Assembly (NCBI RefSeq): GCF_018403685.1
Contig: NZ_BOVK01000038.1
Location: forward strand, 1 to 64,000
DNA: 64,000 nt
Direction of reading: 5' to 3'
From: Xylanibacillus composti
Lineage (GTDB): Bacteria; Bacillota; Bacilli; Paenibacillales; K13
The notes beneath the pieces are model-generated. The model did no database searches, had not been told where the DNA came from, and saw nothing but the letters and a program-made list of their open reading frames with translations. Both the position numbers and the translations under genes were made by a program. This document shows, one piece after another, positions 42,948-54,075 of this stretch (position 1 is its first letter; every line of letters begins with the position of its first letter).

Positions 42948-43634
42948 GTGATCGAAATGCAGGATGTATGGAAGGATTATCCTGATGGGACACATGCTTT
43001 GCGAGAAGTGAACATCAAGATAGACCGCAATGAATTTGTCTACTTAGTAGGGCCCTCCGGGGCGGGAAAATCGACGTTTATGAAGCTGATTTATAGAGAA
43101 GAGAAGCCGACCAAAGGCCAAATTTTCGTGAACGGTTTTCATTTGGGGAAGCTGAAGCAGCGCAAGATTCCATTCGTACGCCGCAATATCGGCGTGATCT
43201 TTCAGGATTTTCGCCTGTTGCCCAAGCTGACCGTATACGAAAACGTGGCGTTTGCGATGGATGTGATTGAGGCGCCGAAGAAGCAGATCAAGAGAAGGAC
43301 GATGGAAGTGCTCGATCTCGTCAAATTGAAGCATAAGGCAGACAGTCTGCCGTCACAGCTTTCTGGCGGTGAGCAGCAGCGCACAGCCATCGCCCGCGCG
43401 ATTGTGAATAATCCATCGGTCATCATCGCGGACGAGCCAACAGGCAATCTGGATCCCGAGACATCGAACGGCATTATGCACTTGCTGGAGGAAATCAACT
43501 TCCGCGGCACGACGATTGTCATGGCCACACACAACAAAGAAATCGTCAATAACCTGCGCAAACGGGTTGTTGCCATAGAAGGCGGCACCATTGTCAGGGA
43601 CGAGCAGCGGGGAGAGTACGGCTATGAAGTTTAG
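42948..43634 (+). CDS. ftsE: Cell division ABC transporter ATPase FtsE
   Basis: FtsE with FtsX forms an ABC-type complex that switches on peptidoglycan hydrolases rather than transporting a substrate. The 228-residue ATPase has Walker [10 protein letters not shown] (35-43), Q-loop VIFQDFRLL, signature LSGGEQQR and Walker [16 protein letters not shown] 42948, about nine bases after AGGAGA, gives the typical [14 protein letters not shown] start; the in-frame ATG at 42918 is too early. It overlaps ftsX by 11 bases. Confidence 0.95.
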   Translation: MIEMQDVWKDYPDGTHALREVNIKIDRNEFVYLVGPSGAGKSTFMKLIYREEKPTKGQIFVNGFHLGKLKQRKIPFVRRNIGVIFQDFRLLPKLTVYENVAFAMDVIEAPKKQIKRRTMEVLDLVKLKHKADSLPSQLSGGEQQRTAIARAIVNNPSVIIADEPTGNLDPETSNGIMHLLEEINFRGTTIVMATHNKEIVNNLRKRVVAIEGGTIVRDEQRGEYGYEV

Positions 43635-44541
43635 AACGCTGGTGCGTCACTTGCGGGAAGGCCATCTGAATGTGATCCGGAATGGCTGGATGTCCTTCGC
43701 TTCCGCATCGGCCATCGCGATATCGTTATTTGTTCTGGGTGTGTTTTTGCTGTTGGTGATGAATGTCGACAATTTGGCGCAGGAACTGGAGAACACTGTC
43801 GAGATCCGGGTACATCTGGATGTAGTCGTCCCGGAGGAGCAGATTGCCGGCATTCAGAATGAAATTGGCAAGATCCCGGAAGTCAGCAGAATCACCTTTG
43901 TTTCCAAGGACGAGGGACTGGAGATGCTGAAGGAGCGGCTGGGGGAGGAGAATAGGGAAATTATCGAAGGGTACGAAGGCGACCAGAACCCTTTGAACGA
44001 TTCCTTCACCGTGAAGGTGGACGAGCCCCGCAATGTCGCTGCTGTCGCTGCCCAAATTGAAGCGATCAACAGCGGACAGTCCCCTCCGCCGATTGTCAAG
44101 GTACAGTATGGCAAAGGGTACGTGGAGCGGATGTTTGCGGTGACGCATGCGATTCGCATCGTCGGCATCGCCTTGGTCATTGGATTGGCATTCACCGCCA
44201 TGTTCCTGATCTCCAATACGATCAAGCTGACCATTATCAGCCGCCGCCGCGAAATCTCGATTATGAAGCTGGTCGGAGCGACGAATAACTTTATTCGCTG
44301 GCCGTTTTTCGTAGAAGGCGCTTTGCTAGGGATAATAGGCGCGGCAATTCCCGTTCTCATTCTCTACTTCGGGTATGGCGCTATTGTGGAGCAAAGCCGG
44401 GTAGAGCTGGGGCTGATGATGCTGCAGCTGCTGCCGGTGGAGGAAGTTAGATCAACTGTGTTCGGCTCTCTAATGGGCATTGGCATTTTGATAGGCATAT
44501 GGGGCAGCACCATTTCTGTCCGCAAGTTCTTGAAAGTGTGA
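43624..44541 (+). CDS. ftsX: Cell division membrane protein FtsX
   Basis: FtsX is the membrane partner of FtsE. The 305-residue protein has four predicted helices (about 22-46, 178-203, 228-252, 278-300) and a large extracellular loop (about 47-177) after the first, which in relatives contacts the hydrolase. SASAIAISLFVLGVFLLLVM and RRREISIMKLVGATNNFIRW are family features. Start ATG 43624 lies within the end of ftsE. Confidence 0.95.
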   Translation: MKFRTLVRHLREGHLNVIRNGWMSFASASAIAISLFVLGVFLLLVMNVDNLAQELENTVEIRVHLDVVVPEEQIAGIQNEIGKIPEVSRITFVSKDEGLEMLKERLGEENREIIEGYEGDQNPLNDSFTVKVDEPRNVAAVAAQIEAINSGQSPPPIVKVQYGKGYVERMFAVTHAIRIVGIALVIGLAFTAMFLISNTIKLTIISRRREISIMKLVGATNNFIRWPFFVEGALLGIIGAAIPVLILYFGYGAIVEQSRVELGLMMLQLLPVEEVRSTVFGSLMGIGILIGIWGSTISVRKFLKV

Positions 44542-44559
44542 GCGAGGGGGAATACGGTT

Positions 44560-45741
44560 TTGAAAAAGTGGATCGTACCGCTGATTCTGGTATTGACTGT
44601 TGCCGTTACGTATGCGCTGCCTGATCGGGGACAAGCCCGTTCAGAGCTTCAACAAATTAACGCCGAGATCGAAGCCGTTCGGGCGAAGCAAGCCCAGGCC
44701 AAGAAACGCGCGGAGGAAGCGAAAAACACCATTGTCCAGTTGGAAAATCAGAGGCAGCTTGTTCAGGCCGAGCTTGCCCAGCTTCAGGTGGAGATAGAGG
44801 AGGCCGGTGCAGAGAAGGCTCGGATTCAGAAAGAAATCATGGAATCGGAAATTGAGCTGGATATTGCGCAGCAGGAGAAGGAGATGGCGGAAGAACGCAT
44901 ACGACTGCGGGATGAGAAGCTGCAGTCTCGCCTGCGCCTCATGTATACGAACGGCAGTGTTTCTTATTTGGAAGTGCTGTTCAGCGCAACGAGCTTCACC
45001 GATTTCCTCGACCGCTATCAGTCGCTGCAGTCGCTGGTCGATCAGGACAAGCAAATGCTGGATGCAAACCGGTATGATTTGGCGCTGATTATGGAGAAGG
45101 AGCAGCAGATCAAGGCGCTGCTGACCCAGCAAACTGCGGATTACGAAAGAGTGGCGGAACTGGAAATGATCTTGGTCGCCAAGGAGAAGGAACGGGAGGT
45201 TCAGATCGCGTCGCTGAATGCGAATATTGAACACGAAGAAGGCGTCTCCGAGCAAATGAGCCAGGAAGCGGCCGAGCTGGCCAACCGTCAGGCGGAATTG
45301 CTGGCCAAGCAGAAGCAGTTGATTAATTTCAATAGCGGCGGCAATCTTGCCTACCCGTTGGAGAAATGGTACCCCATTACAAGCGGATATGGCACGCGTG
45401 TCGATCCAATTACCGGGAAGAAGGGCGCATCGCATTACGGCATTGACTTCGGAGCTCCGTCCGGCACCAACATTGTTGCAGCGCACAAGGGAACGGTAAC
45501 GATAGCAGGCTGGGTGAACGGGTACGGCTATACCGTCGTCATTGACGACGGGGGCGGCATTCGTACGTGGTATTGTCATATGACAACGGGTTCGATTAAA
45601 GTAGAAGTTGGACAAGTAGTGGATACAGGCGAGGTATTAGGGAAGGTTGGTTCTACCGGTCGATCCACCGGGCCTCACTTGCACTTCGGGGTGCAGAAGA
45701 ACGGCAGCTGGGTTAATCCGGCCGATTATTTGTCCTTATAA
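44560..45741 (+). CDS. M23 peptidase with coiled coil (EnvC/PcsB-like)
   Basis: A secreted 393-residue protein with a signal sequence (KKWIVPLILVLTVAVTYALP), a long coiled coil (about 27-255) and a C-terminal LytM/M23 endopeptidase domain (about 275-393). The zinc ligands are in HYGIDFG and HLHFG, with a further His in WYCHM. Such coiled-coil hydrolases or activators are the usual partners of FtsEX (EnvC, PcsB, and functionally CwlO), and it follows ftsX by 18 bases. All metal ligands are present, so it is likely an active enzyme. TTG start 44560 with GAGGGGG upstream. Confidence 0.9.
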   Translation: MKKWIVPLILVLTVAVTYALPDRGQARSELQQINAEIEAVRAKQAQAKKRAEEAKNTIVQLENQRQLVQAELAQLQVEIEEAGAEKARIQKEIMESEIELDIAQQEKEMAEERIRLRDEKLQSRLRLMYTNGSVSYLEVLFSATSFTDFLDRYQSLQSLVDQDKQMLDANRYDLALIMEKEQQIKALLTQQTADYERVAELEMILVAKEKEREVQIASLNANIEHEEGVSEQMSQEAAELANRQAELLAKQKQLINFNSGGNLAYPLEKWYPITSGYGTRVDPITGKKGASHYGIDFGAPSGTNIVAAHKGTVTIAGWVNGYGYTVVIDDGGGIRTWYCHMTTGSIKVEVGQVVDTGEVLGKVGSTGRSTGPHLHFGVQKNGSWVNPADYLSL

Positions 45742-45767
45742 AATACGGAATTCTGATTTGGCGAGTC

Positions 45768-45804
45768 GGGGCATCCTTACGCAGTACGGAGGGGTGCCCC
45801 TTTT
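45768..45804 (+). terminator. Terminator after ftsEX-M23 operon
   Basis: GGGGCATCC (45768-45776) pairs with GGGTGCCCC at 45792-45800 with one T-G pair and a 15-base loop, followed by TTTT. Confidence 0.75.
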
Positions 45805-45825
45805 CTATACAGCTTTGTGACAAAG

Positions 45826-45855
45826 TTGATAAATGGGGCATGCCTGTCATATACT
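45826..45855 (+). promoter_or_regulatory. Putative promoter of the S41 protease gene
   Basis: TTGATA (45826-45831), 18-base spacer and TATACT (45850-45855). Confidence 0.5.
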
Positions 45856-45892
45856 AGACAGACAGGAAGACAGCACTTAAGGTGGTGAGCGC

Positions 45893-47416
45893 GTGACAAT
45901 GAAGGGCCGGAATTTGGCCGCGATTCTAATATTGGGGGCTTTGTTAGGCAGCCTGCTGACGATGTTTGCGCTGGAATGGATGGATCGATCGATCTTCGCC
46001 AACCAGCCGAATGGCAGCCAGCCCAGCCAGGAAGCATCGGTGGGCAAGGAGGGCGGACGCGTTCCAGCCCAAGCTCCGGGCGGCTCGGAAGAAGCGGGGC
46101 CTGGCGAATTGACAGCGGAACAAAGGCAGAAGCTCGAAACTGTATATAGACTGATCCAGACGAAGTTTTATGAAGAGGTGGATGGCGACAAGCTGGTTGA
46201 CGGCGCCATATCAGGCATGCTGAGCTCGCTTGAGGATCCATATTCCGTTTATATGGATGCGCAGGAAGCCGAGCAGTTCAACGACTCGATGATCGAATCG
46301 ACTTTCAGCGGTATCGGCGCGGAGGTTACGATGCAGGACGACCGTGTAACGGTTGTGGCGCCTATCAAGGGCTCGCCTGCGGAAAAAGCCGGCATCCGGG
46401 CGAAGGATGTCATCCTCTCCGTAAATGGAGAATCCTTGGATGGCTTGACGCTTAATGAGGCCGTTATGAAAATTCGGGGCCCCAAAGGCACGCAAGCGAA
46501 GCTGGAAGTGCTGCGGGCCGGCAGTTCCCAGCCGATCGAAATTATTGTCGTGCGAGCGGACATTGATGTCGAGACCGTCTTCGCGGAGCTGATGGAAGAT
46601 GGAATCGGCAAGATAGAAGTGCGTCAGATAGCGACTAACACCGCGCAGCGCTTCCAGGAGGAGCTTGCAGCTCTGGAGGAGCGGGGAATGAAGGCGCTCA
46701 TTATCGATATGCGCAACAACCCCGGCGGCATCCTGCAGGTGATCACACAGATGGCGGAGCCCTTTGTGCCTAAAGGAAAAACGATCGTGCAGGTGCAGGA
46801 CCGGGAAGGGAAGCGTTCCAAGCAAGTTTCCGAAGGAACAGGCAAGCCATATCCGGTTACTGTGCTGGTGAACGGCGGCAGCGCGAGTGCAGCGGAAATA
46901 TTCGCGGCGGCGTTGCAGCAGTCCGCAGGCGTCAAGGTTATCGGCGAGAAAACCTTCGGCAAGGGACTGGTCCAATCCACATATGACAGCGGGACAGGCG
47001 ATGGCAGCACCATCAAGCTGACGATAGCCGGGTGGCTGACGCCGAATGGCACGAGCATCAACGAATCAGGCGTGCAGCCCGATATCACAGTGGAAATGCC
47101 CGACTATTACCATGCTGTGCCGCTTCCGAAGGATCGGGCGCTGAAGCTGGATGATCTCGGTCCGGAGGTTGCCAATCTGCAATTGATTCTGAAAGGGGTC
47201 GGCTACTCGCCGGCACGTGAAGACGGATATTTCAGCAGAGAAACCGCCGAAGCCCTGAAAGCTTTCCAGACCGACTTCAACTTGACGGCGACCGGCAAGC
47301 TGGACGAAGAAACGGCGATCAAGCTGGAGCAGGAGCTGATTGAGCGCATGCTAGAACCGGAAAGCGATGTGCAGCTTCAGGCAGCGATCCAATATTTACT
47401 GGAAACGCTCCGCTAA
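45893..47416 (+). CDS. ctpB: Carboxyl-terminal processing protease (S41, CtpA/B type)
   Basis: A 507-residue membrane-anchored protease. There is one N-terminal helix (LAAILILGALLGSLLTMFAL), a PDZ domain (about 125-210, GIRAKDVILSVNGESLDGL), the tail-specific protease domain with the Ser nucleophile in NGGSASAAEIFAAAL and the general-base Lys in IGEKTFGKGLVQ, and a C-terminal peptidoglycan-binding domain (about 415-485, EVANLQLILKGVGYSPARED). In Bacillus the homologue CtpB (YvjB) cuts SpoIVFA in sporulation and lies at this position beside minJ. CtpA is a paralogue, so the letter is tentative. GTG 45893 or ATG 45899 may be the start. Confidence 0.87.
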   Translation: MTMKGRNLAAILILGALLGSLLTMFALEWMDRSIFANQPNGSQPSQEASVGKEGGRVPAQAPGGSEEAGPGELTAEQRQKLETVYRLIQTKFYEEVDGDKLVDGAISGMLSSLEDPYSVYMDAQEAEQFNDSMIESTFSGIGAEVTMQDDRVTVVAPIKGSPAEKAGIRAKDVILSVNGESLDGLTLNEAVMKIRGPKGTQAKLEVLRAGSSQPIEIIVVRADIDVETVFAELMEDGIGKIEVRQIATNTAQRFQEELAALEERGMKALIIDMRNNPGGILQVITQMAEPFVPKGKTIVQVQDREGKRSKQVSEGTGKPYPVTVLVNGGSASAAEIFAAALQQSAGVKVIGEKTFGKGLVQSTYDSGTGDGSTIKLTIAGWLTPNGTSINESGVQPDITVEMPDYYHAVPLPKDRALKLDDLGPEVANLQLILKGVGYSPAREDGYFSRETAEALKAFQTDFNLTATGKLDEETAIKLEQELIERMLEPESDVQLQAAIQYLLETLR

Positions 47417-47463
47417 CATTTTCGCCGACTCGGCAGGATATCCCGACCGAAAAAGCGAATTAG

Positions 47464-47496
47464 AAAAAGAAGGTTGACGGGGTCAGCCTTCTTTTT
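47464..47496 (+). terminator. Terminator after S41 protease
   Basis: AAAAAGAAGGTTGA (47464-47477) pairs with TCAGCCTTCTTTTT (47483-47496), one G-U pair and a five-base loop; the right arm supplies the T tract. Confidence 0.85.
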
Positions 47497-47538
47497 CGCT
47501 TTGCAGGCAGGGAATAATTGTGAGGAGACACCATCCTG

Positions 47539-48855
47539 ATGGAAATGCTAACTGATGGACTTATCAATCTGGCTCAAGCAGTAGGCATGTTGTTTTTGAC
47601 GCCATTCTATTATATTGCGCTTCTCTTTTTGTGGCTGCTTTACCGCAGGCAGATGTACCTGGAACGACGCTGCTATCATACTCGCTTGCATTCACTCGCA
47701 GGGCCTATGCTCGCTGCTGTTGGCGCAGGCTGGGCTGTCGGACTTGCGATGAGCTTGATTTTTCCATTTATCGGGATGCAGGTGAATGGACAAACGCTGA
47801 TCCTGCTATGGGGAACAGCCCTTCTGTTGGTTTGGCTCCGAATTCGGTACTTTTGTCTGGCGTATGCGGCCGGCATGCTGGGCATCATTCGGGGAGTCTA
47901 TGAGCTTCTTCCCGCAAGCTGGCAGGATGGACATCAAGTCCATGCGGCAGCGGGTTGGCTGACGGATGCGGTCGCAGGCGTGCACGTACCGTCGCTTTTG
48001 ATATTAGCGGCGCTCACTCACATGGCGGAGGCCGCGCTGATTCGGCTGCAAGGGAGCCGCTGGGCTACGCCATTGTTCGTTGAGGGCAAGCGAGGCAAAA
48101 TCGTTGGCGCCTATGGCATCCAGGGATTTTGGCCGGTTCCGCTATTTTTGATGGTGCCTGCCGGCGATGCAGGCGGGATTGCACTTCCCTGGCATACGCT
48201 GTTCCCTGCGGGAGCCGAATCCGGATGGACGTTTGCGGCATTTCCCGTGTTGATCGGATTCAGCGAATTGACAAAGACCAGGCTGGCGGAAGTGAAAACG
48301 CGCATGACGGCAGCACGGCTTGCGGCGTACAGTGTGTTCCTTCTGGCTTTGGCGCTGCTGACGCTGTGGCAGCAGTGGTCGCTGATTCCAGCGGGGATAT
48401 TGGCTATTCTGCTTCATGAAGCGATAGCGCTGCTCAGCCACCGCGAAGAGGAACGCGATCCGCCGCTTTTCATTCACGACAGCAGAGGGCTGCGTGTACT
48501 GGGCATACTGCCGGGCAGTCCGGCCGACAAGATGGGCATTCGCGCCGGCGAGATCATTACGGCTGCGAACGGGCGCAAGGTTCGCTCGAAGGATGACCTG
48601 CACAGAGCCATTCAGACGAACTCGGCGTTCTGCAAGCTGGAGCTGCTGGACCGCCGCAGCGAGCCGCGCTTCGTGCAGCGGGCGCTTTATGCCGGCCAGC
48701 ATCATCAATTGGGCATCATTCTCTCGCCGGACAACAGGACGGATGTATATGTTGAGTTTTTGAGCAAGCCGCTGTGGTCTTACTTCAAAATGAAGATGGC
48801 CGGCCTGCGCAGGAGAGGGAGCGATCCGCCGCCTGCCGACGGTGTAGGCATGTAG
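47539..48855 (+). CDS. minJ: Polytopic PDZ-domain membrane protein, MinJ-like
   Basis: A 438-residue protein with about eight hydrophobic segments in the first 290 residues (for example VGMLFLTPFYYIALLFLWLL near the start, LLILAALTHM, SVFLLALALLTLW) followed by a cytoplasmic PDZ domain (about 310-385, VLGILPGSPADKMGIRAGEI). In Bacillus MinJ (YvjD) has this layout and this gene position and links DivIVA to MinCD at the division site and poles. Assignment rests on topology plus position; sequence conservation in this family is low. ATG 47539 follows TGAGGAGA. Confidence 0.72.
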   Translation: MEMLTDGLINLAQAVGMLFLTPFYYIALLFLWLLYRRQMYLERRCYHTRLHSLAGPMLAAVGAGWAVGLAMSLIFPFIGMQVNGQTLILLWGTALLLVWLRIRYFCLAYAAGMLGIIRGVYELLPASWQDGHQVHAAAGWLTDAVAGVHVPSLLILAALTHMAEAALIRLQGSRWATPLFVEGKRGKIVGAYGIQGFWPVPLFLMVPAGDAGGIALPWHTLFPAGAESGWTFAAFPVLIGFSELTKTRLAEVKTRMTAARLAAYSVFLLALALLTLWQQWSLIPAGILAILLHEAIALLSHREEERDPPLFIHDSRGLRVLGILPGSPADKMGIRAGEIITAANGRKVRSKDDLHRAIQTNSAFCKLELLDRRSEPRFVQRALYAGQHHQLGIILSPDNRTDVYVEFLSKPLWSYFKMKMAGLRRRGSDPPPADGVGM

Positions 48856-48891
48856 CCGTCGCAAGGCATGCGTGCTGCGGCGATAGAAGAG

Positions 48892-48934
48892 AAGACTCGC
48901 ACAATGTTGTCATGCAGAGCATTGTGCGGGTCTT
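48892..48934 (+). terminator. Terminator after minJ
   Basis: AAGACTCGCACAATG (48892-48906) pairs with CATTGTGCGGGTCTT (48920-48934) over 15 bp with one T-G pair, then GTTTGT. Confidence 0.82.
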
Positions 48935-48989
48935 GTTTGTCTTGGCCAGGAAATTTCCGACTATCCTTCGCTTATATCGCAGAAGTCAT

Positions 48990-49040
48990 TTGCACATCAA
49001 TAGGAAAACAGCTATAATGAGGGAATGGGAACACACATTC
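48990..49040 (+). promoter_or_regulatory. uvrBA promoter with LexA-box-like site
   Basis: TTGCAC (48990-48995), 17-base spacer and TATAAT (49013-49018) make a strong sigma-A promoter. GAACACACATTC (49029-49040), just after the expected start, resembles the Gram-positive SOS box GAAC-N4-GTTC with one changed base. UvrBA is SOS-controlled in Bacillus, so DNA-damage induction is likely. Confidence 0.6.
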
Positions 49041-49156
49041 TGATTATTCGAGCATTTTCGACCCTGTCTCAAGGATCGATTGACAGCATATACTCGCAGG
49101 GCGACACATAGGATGAATAGCTTTAGAGTCCTTTGGACTGGAAAGGGGAGATGACG

Positions 49157-51154
49157 ATGAGCCAGATCGTCGTAAACAACAGGCCCTTTCAGCTGGTATC
49201 GGATTACGAGCCGCAGGGGGATCAACCCCGTGCGATCGAGCAGCTGGCGGAAGGGGTGCGCGCCGGGAAGAAGCATCAGACGTTGCTTGGCGCAACGGGA
49301 ACGGGGAAGACATTTACGATTGCGCACACGATCGCAAAGCTGAATCGGCCGACTTTGGTGATCGCGCATAACAAGACGCTTGCGGCGCAGCTTTGCAGCG
49401 AATTCAAGGAGTTTTTCCCAAACAATGCGGTAGAGTATTTTGTCAGCTACTACGACTATTATCAGCCGGAAGCTTATATCCCTTCCTCGGACACATTTAT
49501 CGAGAAAGACTCCAGCATTAACGACGAGATAGACAAGCTGAGACATGCGGCTACGAGCGCGCTGTTTGAACGGCGTGATGTCATCATCGTGGCAAGCGTA
49601 TCTTGCATTTACGGTCTCGGTTCTCCTTCGGAGTATCGCGATTTGGTCGTATCTTTGCGTGTCGGCATGGAAAAGCCGCGCAATGAGATTTTGCATCAGT
49701 TGATCGATATCCAATACCAGCGCAATGACATCAACTTCGTGCGCGGCACATTCCGGGTGCGCGGGGATGTCGTAGAGATATTTCCGGCTTCGCGTGACGA
49801 GCACGCGTTCCGTGTGGAATTGTTCGGCGACGAAATTGAGCGCATAACGGAAATAGACGTACTCACAGGCGAAGTCCTCGGGGAGCGGGAGCATGTCGCC
49901 GTTTTTCCCGCTTCTCACTTCGTTACGCATGAAGAGACGATGAAACGGGCGCTTGTGAATATTGAGCGGGAGCTCGAGGAACGGCTTGCCGAGCTGAGAG
50001 ATCAAGGCAAGCTGCTGGAGGCGCAGCGCCTGGAGCAGCGGACTCGCTACGACCTCGAAATGATGGCGGAGATGGGCTTCTGTTCCGGCATCGAGAACTA
50101 CTCGGGACCGCTGACATTCCGCGAGCGGGGAGCGACTCCTTATACGTTGTTCGACTATTTTCCGGATGATTTTCTAATCGTTGTGGACGAGTCGCACGTT
50201 ACTCTGCCGCAAATCAGGGGCATGTACAACGGCGACCGGGCCCGCAAGGAAGTGCTGGTGGAGCACGGCTTCCGCCTGCCTTCCGCACTGGACAATCGGC
50301 CGCTGCGCTTTGAGGAATTCGAGGAGAAGATCGGGCAGATCGTATATGTATCCGCAACGCCAGGCCCTTATGAGCTTGAGAAATGTCCGACAATGGTCGA
50401 GCAGATCATTCGTCCTACCGGGCTGATCGATCCGGAAATCGAGGTGCGCAAGACGGAAGGGCAAATAGACGATCTGCTCCACGAGGTCAATCTGCGCATA
50501 GAGCGGGACGAGCGCGTCCTGGTGACCACGTTGACCAAGAAGATGGCGGAGGATCTTACCGCGTACTTGAAGGATCTGGGCATTAAGGTGCGCTATTTGC
50601 ATTCGGAGATCAAAACACTGGAGCGCATGCAGATTTTGCGCGATCTCCGGCTTGGCGTCTTTCATGTGCTGGTGGGGATTAATCTGCTGAGGGAGGGGCT
50701 GGACTTGCCGGAAGTATCCCTTGTGGCCATTCTGGATGCCGACAAGGAAGGATTCTTGCGGGCTGAGCGCTCTCTCATTCAGACCATTGGCCGAGCAGCG
50801 AGGAATGCTGAGGGACGGGTTATCATGTATGCGGACAAGATGACCGATTCGATGCGGAAGGCGATTGATGAAACAGAGCGCCGCCGTACCATTCAGCTTG
50901 CATACAATGAGAAGCACAAGATTACACCGCAGACCATCCGCAAGAAAGTGCGCGATGTAATCGAAGCAACGAAGGCTGCGGAGGAGCAAGCCGATTACAA
51001 GACTGTCTACAGCGAAGCGAAGATGTCGAAATCCGACAAGCTGGCGCTCGTCGAAAGATTGGAGCACGAAATGAAGGAAGCAGCCAAGGCGCTGCAGTTT
51101 GAACGGGCCGCGGAGCTTCGCGATGCGGTAATGGAACTGAAAGCCAGCATGTAA
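49157..51154 (+). CDS. uvrB: Excinuclease ABC subunit B
   Basis: UvrB is the damage-verifying helicase of nucleotide excision repair. The 665-residue protein has Walker A GATGTGKT (45-52), the damage-probing beta-hairpin region [20 protein letters not shown], helicase motifs ([24 protein letters not shown]) and the C-terminal UVR motif that binds UvrC ([20 protein letters not shown]). GGGGAG ends directly before ATG 49151; ATG 49157, six bases away and giving [11 protein letters not shown], is preferred. It is 14 bases upstream of uvrA. Confidence 0.97.
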   Translation: MSQIVVNNRPFQLVSDYEPQGDQPRAIEQLAEGVRAGKKHQTLLGATGTGKTFTIAHTIAKLNRPTLVIAHNKTLAAQLCSEFKEFFPNNAVEYFVSYYDYYQPEAYIPSSDTFIEKDSSINDEIDKLRHAATSALFERRDVIIVASVSCIYGLGSPSEYRDLVVSLRVGMEKPRNEILHQLIDIQYQRNDINFVRGTFRVRGDVVEIFPASRDEHAFRVELFGDEIERITEIDVLTGEVLGEREHVAVFPASHFVTHEETMKRALVNIERELEERLAELRDQGKLLEAQRLEQRTRYDLEMMAEMGFCSGIENYSGPLTFRERGATPYTLFDYFPDDFLIVVDESHVTLPQIRGMYNGDRARKEVLVEHGFRLPSALDNRPLRFEEFEEKIGQIVYVSATPGPYELEKCPTMVEQIIRPTGLIDPEIEVRKTEGQIDDLLHEVNLRIERDERVLVTTLTKKMAEDLTAYLKDLGIKVRYLHSEIKTLERMQILRDLRLGVFHVLVGINLLREGLDLPEVSLVAILDADKEGFLRAERSLIQTIGRAARNAEGRVIMYADKMTDSMRKAIDETERRRTIQLAYNEKHKITPQTIRKKVRDVIEATKAAEEQADYKTVYSEAKMSKSDKLALVERLEHEMKEAAKALQFERAAELRDAVMELKASM

Positions 51155-51168
51155 AGGAGTGGCACGGT

Positions 51169-54033
51169 GTGGCCAAGGATCAAATCATTATCAAAGGGGC
51201 GAGAGCCCATAATCTGAAAAATATAGACGTAACGATACCGCGGGACAAGTTTGTCGTGCTGACCGGATTGAGCGGCTCGGGGAAATCCTCGCTTGCCTTC
51301 GATACCATTTATGCGGAAGGGCAGCGCCGATATGTGGAATCGCTGTCGGCGTACGCCCGGCAATTTTTGGGTCAGATGGACAAGCCGGATGTCGATTCCA
51401 TCGAAGGCTTGTCTCCGGCCATCTCCATAGATCAGAAGACAACCAGCCGAAATCCGCGCTCGACTGTCGGAACCGTTACAGAAATTTATGATTACTTGCG
51501 GCTGCTGTTCGCGCGAATCGGCAGGCCGCATTGTCCGACGCACGGCATCGAAATCACCTCCCAGACTGTGGAGCAAATGGTCGACCGCATCATGGAATAT
51601 CCGGAGCGCACACGCCTTCAAATAATGGCGCCGCTTGTGTCCGGCCGAAAAGGAGAGCACGCCAAGCTGCTCGCCGATATTCAAAAGCAAGGGTATGTGC
51701 GTGTTAGAGTTAACGGGGAGATCCGCGACCTCAGTGAGAAGATTGAGCTGGAGAAAAACAAGAAGCATACCATCGAAGTTGTGGTGGATCGTATCGTGGT
51801 GAAAGCGGACGTCGAGACTCGACTTGCCGACTCTCTGGAGACTGCCTTGCAGCTTGGGGAAGGGCGTGTGCTTGTTGATGTGATGGAAAAGGAAGAACTG
51901 CTTTTCAGCTCCAGCCTTGCTTGTCCGGAATGCGGCTTCAGTATGGATGAGCTGTCGCCGCGCATGTTTTCCTTCAACAGTCCGTTCGGGGCATGTGCGG
52001 AATGTGACGGCCTCGGCAGCAAGATGAACGTGGACCCGGACATGCTTGTGCCGGACAAGAGCAAGTCCATCGAGGATGGCGCATTCGAGGCATGGGCAGG
52101 CAGCACCTCCAACTACTATCCGCAGTTTCTTGCCGCGGTGTGCAAGCATTACGGCATTTCGACAGACAAGCCGATATCCGAGCTCTCTGAGGACCAGATG
52201 AAGAAGATTTTATATGGGACAGGCGGGGAGAAGATCCGATTCCGTTACGAGAATGATTTCGGCATCAGTCGCGATGCGATGGTTCCATTTGAAGGGATTG
52301 TCCGGAATTTGGAGCGCCGTTACAGGGAAACAGCCTCGGAAGGCATTCGGGAATTTATCGAAGGCTATATGAGCGCCAAGCCATGCACAGCGTGCAAGGG
52401 TGCCAGACTTAAGCCGGAGATACTTGCAGTAACGGTAGGCGATGCAAATATCTCGACTCTGACCGAGTTGTCGATCCGGGATGCGCAGCAATTTTTCGCC
52501 TCCTTGAAGCTGAATGACAAGGAGCAGATGATTGCGAATCTCATCCTGAAGGAAATTAATGAACGTCTGGGCTTCCTCGTCAACGTGGGCCTCGACTATT
52601 TGACGCTGAGCCGTGCTGCGGGTACGTTATCCGGCGGGGAGGCTCAGCGCATCCGCCTGGCAACCCAGATCGGCTCCAGCTTGATGGGGGTACTCTATAT
52701 TCTGGACGAGCCGAGCATTGGCTTGCATCAACGCGATAACGACCGCTTGATCCGCACGCTGGAGCATATGCGGAATTTGGGCAATACGCTTATTGTGGTG
52801 GAGCATGACGAGGATACGATGCTTGCGGCCGATTATATTATCGATATTGGTCCCGGAGCGGGCATTCACGGCGGCCGTGTTATTGCGCAGGGCACGCCGC
52901 AGGAAGTAATGGCGAACCCGGACTCGCTTACAGGCCAATACCTCAGCGGCGCACAGTTTATCGCAGTGCCCGATGAGCGGCGCAAGCCGAATGGCAAGTG
53001 GCTGGAGATCAAGGGAGCGAAGGAAAACAACCTGAAAAACGTGAGTGTCAAGTTCCCGCTTGGCGTCTTTACTTGCGTCACCGGGGTTTCCGGTTCGGGC
53101 AAGAGCACGCTGATTAATGAAATCCTGTACAAGGCCTTGGCTCGTGACCTTAACCGGGCAAAGGTGCGTCCGGGTGAGCATAAGTCTATTTCCGGATTAG
53201 AGCACATTGAGAAAGTGGTGGACATCGACCAGTCGCCGATCGGGCGCACGCCGCGCTCCAATCCGGCAACTTACACCGGGGTATTCGATGATATCCGCGA
53301 TGTATTCTCCGCCGTGCCGGAAGCAAAAGTACGAGGCTACAAGAAGGGGCGTTTCAGCTTCAACGTGAAGGGCGGACGCTGCGAAGCTTGCCGCGGCGAC
53401 GGCATTATCAAGATTGAGATGCACTTTTTGCCGGATGTGTACGTGCCTTGCGAGATATGCAAGGGCAAACGCTACAACCGGGAGACGCTGGAAGTCAAGT
53501 ATAAGGGGAAGAGCATCTCCGACATTCTTGACATGACCATTGAAGATGCATGCGAGTTCTTCAAGAACATTCCGCGCATTCACCGCAAGCTGCAGACATT
53601 GCTGGATGTAGGCTTAAGCTATATGCGCCTGGGCCAGCCGGCTACGACACTCTCAGGCGGGGAAGCGCAGCGGGTGAAGCTGGCGTCTGAACTGTATCGC
53701 CGCAGCACGGGCAAAACGCTTTATATTTTGGATGAGCCGACTACAGGCTTGCATATCCATGACATTCGACGCTTGCTGGAAGTGCTGCATCGCCTGGTCG
53801 ATTCCGGAGAGACCGTTTTGGTTATCGAACATAATCTCGACGTGATTAAGACGGCAGACTATTTAATCGATTTGGGTCCGGAAGGAGGCAGCGGCGGAGG
53901 AACAATCGTTGCCCAGGGGACACCGGAGAAAATCATGGACACAGCACAATCCTATACAGGCAAGTATCTGAAGCCTGTGCTCGAGCGCGATCGAGCGCGG
54001 AGCATGCAAGCGAGAGCAGTTGGCGCCAAGTAA
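51169..54033 (+). CDS. uvrA: Excinuclease ABC subunit A
   Basis: UvrA is the damage-recognising ABC ATPase. The 954-residue protein has two ABC modules: Walker [10 protein letters not shown] (about 32-40) and GVSGSGKST (about 640-648), two signature LSGGEAQR copies, and zinc-finger clusters ([11 protein letters not shown] and CDGLG, then [13 protein letters not shown] with [10 protein letters not shown]). GTG 51169 follows AAGGAG by nine bases. It ends at a bidirectional terminator. Confidence 0.98.
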   Translation: MAKDQIIIKGARAHNLKNIDVTIPRDKFVVLTGLSGSGKSSLAFDTIYAEGQRRYVESLSAYARQFLGQMDKPDVDSIEGLSPAISIDQKTTSRNPRSTVGTVTEIYDYLRLLFARIGRPHCPTHGIEITSQTVEQMVDRIMEYPERTRLQIMAPLVSGRKGEHAKLLADIQKQGYVRVRVNGEIRDLSEKIELEKNKKHTIEVVVDRIVVKADVETRLADSLETALQLGEGRVLVDVMEKEELLFSSSLACPECGFSMDELSPRMFSFNSPFGACAECDGLGSKMNVDPDMLVPDKSKSIEDGAFEAWAGSTSNYYPQFLAAVCKHYGISTDKPISELSEDQMKKILYGTGGEKIRFRYENDFGISRDAMVPFEGIVRNLERRYRETASEGIREFIEGYMSAKPCTACKGARLKPEILAVTVGDANISTLTELSIRDAQQFFASLKLNDKEQMIANLILKEINERLGFLVNVGLDYLTLSRAAGTLSGGEAQRIRLATQIGSSLMGVLYILDEPSIGLHQRDNDRLIRTLEHMRNLGNTLIVVEHDEDTMLAADYIIDIGPGAGIHGGRVIAQGTPQEVMANPDSLTGQYLSGAQFIAVPDERRKPNGKWLEIKGAKENNLKNVSVKFPLGVFTCVTGVSGSGKSTLINEILYKALARDLNRAKVRPGEHKSISGLEHIEKVVDIDQSPIGRTPRSNPATYTGVFDDIRDVFSAVPEAKVRGYKKGRFSFNVKGGRCEACRGDGIIKIEMHFLPDVYVPCEICKGKRYNRETLEVKYKGKSISDILDMTIEDACEFFKNIPRIHRKLQTLLDVGLSYMRLGQPATTLSGGEAQRVKLASELYRRSTGKTLYILDEPTTGLHIHDIRRLLEVLHRLVDSGETVLVIEHNLDVIKTADYLIDLGPEGGSGGGTIVAQGTPEKIMDTAQSYTGKYLKPVLERDRARSMQARAVGAK

Positions 54034-54075
54034 GTTCCGCTGACTCTGCTTGGCCAAGGACCATGCGGAAATAAG

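Larger units (their letters stand above)
48856..49156. other. minJ-uvrB intergenic region
   Basis: The 301-base gap holds the minJ terminator (48892-48934), the uvrB promoter (48990-49018), a LexA-like site (49029-49040) and an uneventful leader of about 110 bases. No small gene is apparent. Confidence 0.6.
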
